This document shows, in pieces, positions 5,427 to 10,102 of a DNA stretch of 10,102 nt. This DNA comes from Paracoccaceae bacterium. Its GTDB lineage: Bacteria; Pseudomonadota; Alphaproteobacteria; Rhodobacterales; Rhodobacteraceae. Numbering within the stretch: position 1 is the first letter of the stretch; the number at the start of each line of letters is the position of its first letter. Location of the stretch: NCBI GenBank assembly GCA_009920815.1, contig RFZH01000067.1, positions 1 through 10,102 on the forward strand. The letters run 5' to 3'. The position numbers were made by a program, and so were the translations under genes. The notes beneath the pieces are model-generated. The model had not been told where the DNA came from. It searched no databases and saw only the letters and a program-made list of their open reading frames with translations.

Positions 5427-6869
5427 CTAATGATATTTAGAAAACGCATCCGCCGCCGCAAAGGCCGCTTTGAACCGTTCATATCGGCTCATCAATGCGT
5501 CATCCCCCTTTGGTTCAAAGGTTGTTTCTGACGCGGGCATTTGTTCCAACGCCGCCATATCAATCGCCCCTGCCCCAAACGCTGCCAATTTAGCCGCCCC
5601 CAATGCGGCACCTGCCGCCGCGTCATCGGTCCGATGAAAGGTCAACCCAGTGGCGTTTGACACAGTTTGGCAAATAAAATCACTTTGCGCGCCGCCACCG
5701 ATGGCAAACAATTTTGCCTGTGCCGCCGCTGTATCACCAAAGCTGGCCAAACAATCGGCAAAGGAAAATGCAATGGCATCCACCACCGCCCGCGCCATCG
5801 CCGCATCTGTGGTACCTGTGTCCAGCCCCAAAAACCCACCGCGCAGCGCGGGGTTGCCATGTGGGCTGCGTTCGCCGGCCATATAAGGCAGGAATGTTGG
5901 TACATGCCCTTGATGGTTCTGAGCCTTGGTTAACAAGTCTGCAACAGGTTGCCCTAGGGTTTCGCCTAACCACGCTAAGGGGCGCGCACCATTTAACATG
6001 GCGGCCATTTGGTACCAACGATTTGGTAGAGCATGTGAAAAAGCATGCACAAATCGATCAGGTCGTGGGGCATAGTGATCCAAACAGTGCCACAATTGAC
6101 CGGACGTCCCAATCGAAATCAAACCGCGCCCCGGTTTCACAGCGCCCAACGCAATAGCGCCACCGACGCAATCGCCCGCCCCTGCAAACACAGGAATCCC
6201 CTTGGGCAAACCAAATGACTCTGACGCCGATGCAGTGATGTGGCCGGCAACCTGATGGCCAAACCGAATGTCGGGCAATTGATCCAAACGCGTGTCTGAC
6301 GCTGCACATATTGTTTCTGACCAAACTTGCGCAGTCTGATCATACCACAAAGATGCGGCTGCATCGCTGTGATCAGTGACATATGCGCCATGCAGACAAA
6401 ACCCAATATAATCCTTTGGCATCAGAACCTTATGGATTGATGTAAAGATTTCCGGTTCATGTTGTTTAATCCACCGCATCTTAACGGCTGGAAAACTAGG
6501 TAATGCGGGAATGCCAGCAATCATGCCAATATTCGGAAGGCTGCTGTTCAATTCAACCGCCTGCGCCACCGCACGATTGTCATTCCAAAGGATCGCAGGC
6601 CGCAACAGCTTACCATGTCTGTCCAACGCAACCAAGCCATGCATTTGCCCTGTTAGACCGACACCAATGACATCACCCAGATTTACTGTCTGGCGTAACG
6701 CCATCAGACAGGTGTTCAACGCCGAGGTCCAAAGTGCTGGATCTTGCTCGACCCAACTGGCCTTCGGATTGGACATCGGATAAGCAGTCGACGTTTGCGC
6801 GATGATCTGAGTGTCGCGATAGACAATCACTTTTAATGCTGAGGTTCCTAAATCTAGACCCAAAAACAT
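5427..6869 (-). CDS. xylB: Xylulokinase (FGGY family)
   Basis: This 480-residue cytoplasmic kinase phosphorylates D-xylulose to D-xylulose 5-phosphate with ATP, feeding the pentose phosphate pathway. The length is normal for XylB. The N-terminal FGGY domain starts MFLGLDLGTSALK with Asp6 in the phosphate-binding loop. GQMHGL (75-79) is the xylulokinase-specific Met-His-Gly, and ILWNDNR (93-99) follows. The catalytic Asp is D233 in AGAGDC, the same number as in the E. coli enzyme. The ATP-binding C-terminal domain shows GTSGQ (254-258), YMAGERSPH (329-337) and FAIGGGAQS (388-396). It begins one base after the dusA stop, with AGAGG six bases upstream of its ATG inside the end of dusA, so it is co-transcribed with dusA. 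No xylose isomerase is visible. It converges on frcBCA; a shared sugar pathway is possible but unproven. Another ketose kinase activity cannot be excluded. Confidence 0.88.
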   Translation of the reverse strand: MFLGLDLGTSALKVIVYRDTQIIAQTSTAYPMSNPKASWVEQDPALWTSALNTCLMALRQTVNLGDVIGVGLTGQMHGLVALDRHGKLLRPAILWNDNRAVAQAVELNSSLPNIGMIAGIPALPSFPAVKMRWIKQHEPEIFTSIHKVLMPKDYIGFCLHGAYVTDHSDAAASLWYDQTAQVWSETICAASDTRLDQLPDIRFGHQVAGHITASASESFGLPKGIPVFAGAGDCVGGAIALGAVKPGRGLISIGTSGQLWHCLDHYAPRPDRFVHAFSHALPNRWYQMAAMLNGARPLAWLGETLGQPVADLLTKAQNHQGHVPTFLPYMAGERSPHGNPALRGGFLGLDTGTTDAAMARAVVDAIAFSFADCLASFGDTAAAQAKLFAIGGGAQSDFICQTVSNATGLTFHRTDDAAAGAALGAAKLAAFGAGAIDMAALEQMPASETTFEPKGDDALMSRYERFKAAFAAADAFSKYH

Positions 6870-6870
6870 A

Positions 6871-7860
6871 TTACGCCTCTTTGATGTGCTCTAATGCTTC
6901 CAATACCAACTCTGGTCCCGAACAATGGGCACGTTCCGATAAGGTCCGGCGCCAAAGACGTGCGCCAGGTTGCCCATGAAACAGACCAAGCATGTGGCGC
7001 GTCACCTGATGCAACCGTCCACCCATTTCAATATGCTTGGTGATATAGGGCATCATGGATTGAACGATCATAATCGGATCTTTGGTGAGACCGTCGCCGT
7101 AAATCTTTTGATCTGCGTCACACAGGATTTGCGCGGGATAATGATACGCCGCCCGACCGATCATTACCCCGTCCAATCCGCGATCCAAGTGATCCCGCGC
7201 CGCGTCCAATGTTTCAATGCCGCCATTGATTGACAAATGCAGGTCAGGAAAACGTTCCTTCATCCGATGGACCAAATCGTAATCCAATGGCGGGATATGA
7301 CGATTTTCCTTGGGGCTTAGCCCTTGCAACCATGCTTTACGCGCGTGGATCGTAAACCGTGTAACGCCTGCGTCTGACACACGTGCCAAAAAATCGGGCA
7401 AGACGGTCTCGGGGTCCTGATCATCGACACCGATCCGACATTTAACAGTGACTTCAACATCGACCGCATCAATCATTGCGCGGCAACAGTGCGCCACCAA
7501 ATCGGGGGTTTTCATTAACACGGCCCCAAAGGCGCCTGATTGTACCCGATCTGAAGGGCATCCCACATTTAAGTTTATCTCATCATAGCCATGTTCGGCC
7601 CCGATCGCCGCCGCCTCGCCCAGCTCTGTAGGGTCAGAACCGCCCAGCTGTAAGGCCAAAGGATGTTCAGCGGCATCAAAATCCAACAAATGGAACGCCC
7701 GACCCCGCACCAAAGCAGGCGCGGTCACCATTTCTGTGTACAACAATGTATCACGCGACATAAGCCGGTGAAAATACCGACAATGCCGATCCGTCCATTC
7801 CATCATCGGCGCCACAGACAGACGCGCGGCGCGGCGGATATTTTCGTGATGCTGGCTCAC
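6871..7860 (-). CDS. dusA: tRNA-dihydrouridine(20/20a) synthase DusA
   Basis: This 329-residue FMN enzyme reduces uridine to dihydrouridine in the D loop of tRNAs using NADPH. The TIM-barrel start is APMMEWTDRHCRYFHRL (17-33). The catalytic Cys101 lies in LNVGCPSDRVQSGAFGAVLM, the exact DusA-type signature, which separates it from DusB and DusC. K140 in TVKCRIG and the HARKAWLQGLSPKENR block (from 172) contact FMN and the substrate. INGGI (211-215) and MIGRAAYHYP (233-242) bind the FMN phosphate. The start is supported by GAGGT seven bases upstream. It is divergent from guaA across 114 bp and leads directly into xylB. All catalytic residues are present and the length is normal. Confidence 0.93.
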   Translation of the reverse strand: MSQHHENIRRAARLSVAPMMEWTDRHCRYFHRLMSRDTLLYTEMVTAPALVRGRAFHLLDFDAAEHPLALQLGGSDPTELGEAAAIGAEHGYDEINLNVGCPSDRVQSGAFGAVLMKTPDLVAHCCRAMIDAVDVEVTVKCRIGVDDQDPETVLPDFLARVSDAGVTRFTIHARKAWLQGLSPKENRHIPPLDYDLVHRMKERFPDLHLSINGGIETLDAARDHLDRGLDGVMIGRAAYHYPAQILCDADQKIYGDGLTKDPIMIVQSMMPYITKHIEMGGRLHQVTRHMLGLFHGQPGARLWRRTLSERAHCSGPELVLEALEHIKEA

Positions 7861-7974
7861 GTAATTGACCTCATGTGTGATTTGACGCGTCTCTATATCA
7901 CTTTGAAACAGATTTGAACCTCAATAACGCGCATATCTCTTGCACAAACCCAAGCAGCGCAGTAATGGGATCGC
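7861..7974. promoter_or_regulatory. Divergent dusA/guaA control region
   Basis: This 114-bp gap must carry promoters for both flanking genes. On the minus strand GTGATATAGA gives a TATAGA -10 with a preceding TG, but no well-spaced -35. On the plus strand TTGACG (7882-7887) and TTGAAA (7903-7908) are possible -35 boxes without a clear -10. No riboswitch or hairpin of note is seen. The guaA ATG is preceded by only a weak GGGA. Confidence 0.4.
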
Positions 7975-9534
7975 ATGGAACAGACATCGCACGACCGCCT
8001 TCTCATCATAGACTTTGGCAGCCAAGTGACGCAGCTGATAGCACGTCGTTTGCGCGAGCTAAGTGTTTATTGCGAAATTCACCCCTATCAGAATGTGACT
8101 GATGCATTTTTGGCAGAATTTGCGCCAAAAGCGATCATATTTTCTGGTGGACCTGACAGCGTGACGCGCGCTGGCAGCCCACGTGCGCCCGAAAGTGCGT
8201 TCACCATGGGCGTCCCGATCCTTGGCATATGCTATGGTCAGCAAACCATGATGCAACAGCTGGGCGGTCAGGTCGACAGCGGCCATGGGACCGCGGAATT
8301 TGGGCGTGCCTACGTTACGCCAAAAGGATCTTTGAACATTCTTGATGGCTGGTTCAACGATGGTGATGAACAAGTTTGGATGAGCCACGGCGATCACGTA
8401 TCAAAAATCGCGCCCGGGTTCGAGGTTTATGGCACATCCCCCAATGCACCGTTTGCCATTACCGCTGATCTGTCGCGTAATTTCTATGCCGTGCAGTTTC
8501 ATCCCGAAGTTCATCATACCCCAAAAGGCGCAAAGCTTTACGAAAACTTTGTGCGACTGGCAGGGTTCAAAGGCGATTGGACCATGGGCGCGTATCGTGA
8601 ACAGGCCATTGCCAAGATCCGCGAACAAGTCGGCGACAAAAAGGTGATCTGTGGCCTATCTGGCGGCGTCGATAGCTCGGTGGCGGCCGTTTTGATCCAT
8701 GAAGCCATCGGTGATCAGCTGACCTGTGTTTTTGTAGATCACGGGTTGTTGCGTCAAGGCGAAGCGGAAGAAGTCGTGACGATGTTCCGGGACAATTACA
8801 ACATCCCATTGATCCATGCCGACGAAAGCGATTTGTTCCTGGGCGAACTTGAGGGGATGTCAGACCCCGAAACCAAACGCAAAACCATTGGGCGTCTGTT
8901 TATTGATGTGTTCCAAAAATATGCCAACCAAATCGAAGGTGCAGAATTTCTTGCCCAAGGCACGCTCTACCCCGACGTGATCGAAAGCGTATCCTTTAGC
9001 GGTGGACCGTCTGTCACGATTAAATCACACCACAATGTGGGTGGTTTGCCGGAAAAAATGGGGTTGAAACTGGTCGAACCCCTGCGCGAATTGTTCAAAG
9101 ACGAAGTCCGCGCGTTAGGCCGTGAACTGGGCTTGCCCGCGTCATTTATTGGGCGCCATCCATTCCCCGGACCGGGTCTTGCGATCCGCTGCCCTGGCGA
9201 AATTACCCGTGAAAAGTTGGAAATTCTACGCAAGGCTGACGCGGTTTATATCGATCAAATCCGCAAGCACGGGCTTTACGATGAAATTTGGCAAGCCTTT
9301 GTCGCAATCCTGCCTGTGCGCACGGTTGGCGTTATGGGTGATGGCCGTACATATGATTACGCCTGTGCCTTGCGCGCTGTGACATCAGTTGATGGTATGA
9401 CTGCTGATTATTATCCTTTCACGCACGAATTTTTGGGCGAAACGGCAACGCGTATCATCAACGAGGTCAAAGGCATAAATCGCTGTACCTACGACATCAC
9501 ATCGAAACCTCCAGGTACGATTGAGTGGGAATAA
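7975..9534 (+). CDS. guaA: GMP synthase (glutamine-hydrolysing)
   Basis: This 519-residue enzyme converts XMP, glutamine and ATP to GMP in the last step of guanine nucleotide synthesis. The N-terminal class I glutamine amidotransferase domain begins RLLIIDFGSQ and carries the nucleophile Cys86 in GICYGQQ; the catalytic His/Glu pair is in QFHPEVHHT. The ATP pyrophosphatase domain has the PP-loop SGGVDSS (229-235). The C-terminal dimerisation/XMP-binding domain shows RHPFPGPGLAIR and ends PPGTIEWE, the usual GuaA terminus. Length is normal and all hallmark residues are present. The ATG at 7975 gives the expected N-terminus, although its Shine-Dalgarno is weak. It has its own strong terminator and appears monocistronic. 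Confidence 0.97.
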   Translation: MEQTSHDRLLIIDFGSQVTQLIARRLRELSVYCEIHPYQNVTDAFLAEFAPKAIIFSGGPDSVTRAGSPRAPESAFTMGVPILGICYGQQTMMQQLGGQVDSGHGTAEFGRAYVTPKGSLNILDGWFNDGDEQVWMSHGDHVSKIAPGFEVYGTSPNAPFAITADLSRNFYAVQFHPEVHHTPKGAKLYENFVRLAGFKGDWTMGAYREQAIAKIREQVGDKKVICGLSGGVDSSVAAVLIHEAIGDQLTCVFVDHGLLRQGEAEEVVTMFRDNYNIPLIHADESDLFLGELEGMSDPETKRKTIGRLFIDVFQKYANQIEGAEFLAQGTLYPDVIESVSFSGGPSVTIKSHHNVGGLPEKMGLKLVEPLRELFKDEVRALGRELGLPASFIGRHPFPGPGLAIRCPGEITREKLEILRKADAVYIDQIRKHGLYDEIWQAFVAILPVRTVGVMGDGRTYDYACALRAVTSVDGMTADYYPFTHEFLGETATRIINEVKGINRCTYDITSKPPGTIEWE

Positions 9535-9536
9535 TC

Positions 9537-9586
9537 AAATCTAAGGCCTGATACTTTGCGGTGTTGGGCCTTGGATTTTATTTTTT
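9537..9586 (+). terminator. guaA terminator
   Basis: AAATCTAAGGCC (9537-9548) pairs with GGCCTTGGATTT (9567-9578) over 12 positions with one G-T wobble, around an 18-base loop, followed by TATTTTTT to 9586. It starts two bases after the guaA stop codon. Confidence 0.8.
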
Positions 9587-9630
9587 CTGCGAGATGGGAG
9601 GCCTCATCAACTAGGATGATGGCGCTTTAG

Positions 9631-9639
9631 TGTTATAAT
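9631..9639 (+). promoter_or_regulatory. Extended -10 promoter for the Wzz-like gene
   Basis: TGTTATAAT contains a perfect TATAAT (9634-9639) with the TG of an extended -10 element. No good -35 is found at the right spacing (CTAGGA at 9611-9616 is poor), which extended -10 promoters tolerate. The expected start of transcription near 9646 leaves a leader of about 50 bases before the next gene. Confidence 0.45.
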
Positions 9640-9698
9640 CATATTATTAAGCCGCAAAAATGTTGCGAAGTATTTGATTTTACGTTTATAAAACTGTG

Positions 9699-10102
9699 AT
9701 GATAGACAAAGTACGTTTAGGTAAGCATAGGACACAGCAATATGAGAGTGATGAAATTGATTTATTCGAACTTGCCGAAACCTTGTGGCGGGGCAAATTT
9801 ATAATTATTCTTTGCACTGTATTCGCGCTTGGGTTTGGGCTCGGTTTCTTAAATTTTCAAACGAAAAAATACACAGTGTCGATACCGTACACTGTAGGAA
9901 TATATTCTGTAACTGATCAACAGATCTGCGAATTTAATCGCGATTGCCTGTCAACAACGACCCTTTCTTACGCGTCAAACGCCTTGGGCTCAGACTGGTC
10001 GCTAAACACAAAATCAAACCGTTTTGAACTGTCAACAACTGCGCCGCAGTCGATTGCCGAGTATATGGAAACCGCGCGCGCGGCGAGTGAGGCTGTAACC
10101 TT
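9699..10102 (+). CDS. Wzz-type polysaccharide chain-length/export protein, partial
   Basis: The first 134 codons of a gene run off the right edge. The N-terminal DEIDLFELAETLWRGKF followed by a membrane span (about residues 34-51, IIILCTVFALGFGLGFL) is the hallmark of the Wzz N-terminal domain found in O-antigen chain-length regulators and polysaccharide co-polymerases. The rest (from residue 52) would be periplasmic. That part departs from standard Wzz and contains two Cys about ten residues apart (QQICEFN and RDCLSTT), which could form a disulfide. Start choice is uncertain: the ATG at 9699 has no clear Shine-Dalgarno and is directly preceded by an in-frame GTG. Whether a tyrosine-kinase domain is fused at the C-terminus cannot be seen. 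It suggests an exopolysaccharide or O-antigen locus downstream. Confidence 0.75.
   Translation, partial: MIDKVRLGKHRTQQYESDEIDLFELAETLWRGKFIIILCTVFALGFGLGFLNFQTKKYTVSIPYTVGIYSVTDQQICEFNRDCLSTTTLSYASNALGSDWSLNTKSNRFELSTTAPQSIAEYMETARAASEAVT

Noticed and set aside
5714..6157. 147-codon plus-strand open frame
   Set aside because: It is antisense to xylB, which has all its catalytic motifs; the Pro- and His-rich translation is a typical shadow.

Overview
The window looks like chromosomal DNA from a marine alphaproteobacterium, most likely a Rhodobacterales (Roseobacter-group) member. The main reasons are a FrcB-FrcC-FrcA fructose-type ABC transporter close in sequence to the rhizobial/rhodobacteral versions, DusA and GuaA of alphaproteobacterial type, and moderate GC with AT-rich intergenic DNA. 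The genus is an inference from family resemblance; no taxonomic marker was computed.

Left part (1-1416) is a scar. A tyrosine-recombinase (integrase) gene on the minus strand can be followed from about 1196 to about 310. It is broken by a frameshift in a run of eight A, by two in-frame TGA codons and by loss of the catalytic C-terminus. Its 3' end is fused to an unrelated acidic C-terminal gene remnant (83-274), itself in a shifted frame. Upstream of the integrase lies a recognisable but degenerate tRNA-Asn(GTT): its 5' acceptor strand no longer pairs, yet it is still followed by a good terminator. Together this suggests an old integration/excision event at a tRNA-Asn locus.

Next (1515-1978) are two small overlapping genes for exported proteins of unknown function: a short lipoprotein and a short two-cysteine secreted protein. 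A 436-bp intergenic region follows, rich in regulatory-looking structure: a LacI-type operator, a perfect 18-bp palindrome, an 11-bp AT inverted repeat and a GNRA-capped hairpin. It leads into frcBCA (2415-5339), a sugar ABC importer with an intercistronic terminator after the binding-protein gene and a one-base stop/start overlap between frcC and frcA.

Converging on frcBCA is a minus-strand pair, dusA (tRNA-dihydrouridine synthase) followed one base later by xylB (xylulokinase). A strong hairpin between frcA and xylB can terminate from both sides. Divergent from dusA is guaA (GMP synthase, full length) with its own terminator. A well-formed extended -10 promoter then precedes the start of a Wzz-type polysaccharide chain-length/export protein that runs off the right edge, suggesting an exopolysaccharide locus continues beyond the window.

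The functional genes are mostly ordinary housekeeping and sugar-uptake genes. The sugar imported by FrcBCA and the ketose phosphorylated by XylB could belong to one catabolic theme, but the two units are transcribed from opposite sides. I see no CRISPR array, no intact insertion sequence and no clear new defence or biosynthetic system.
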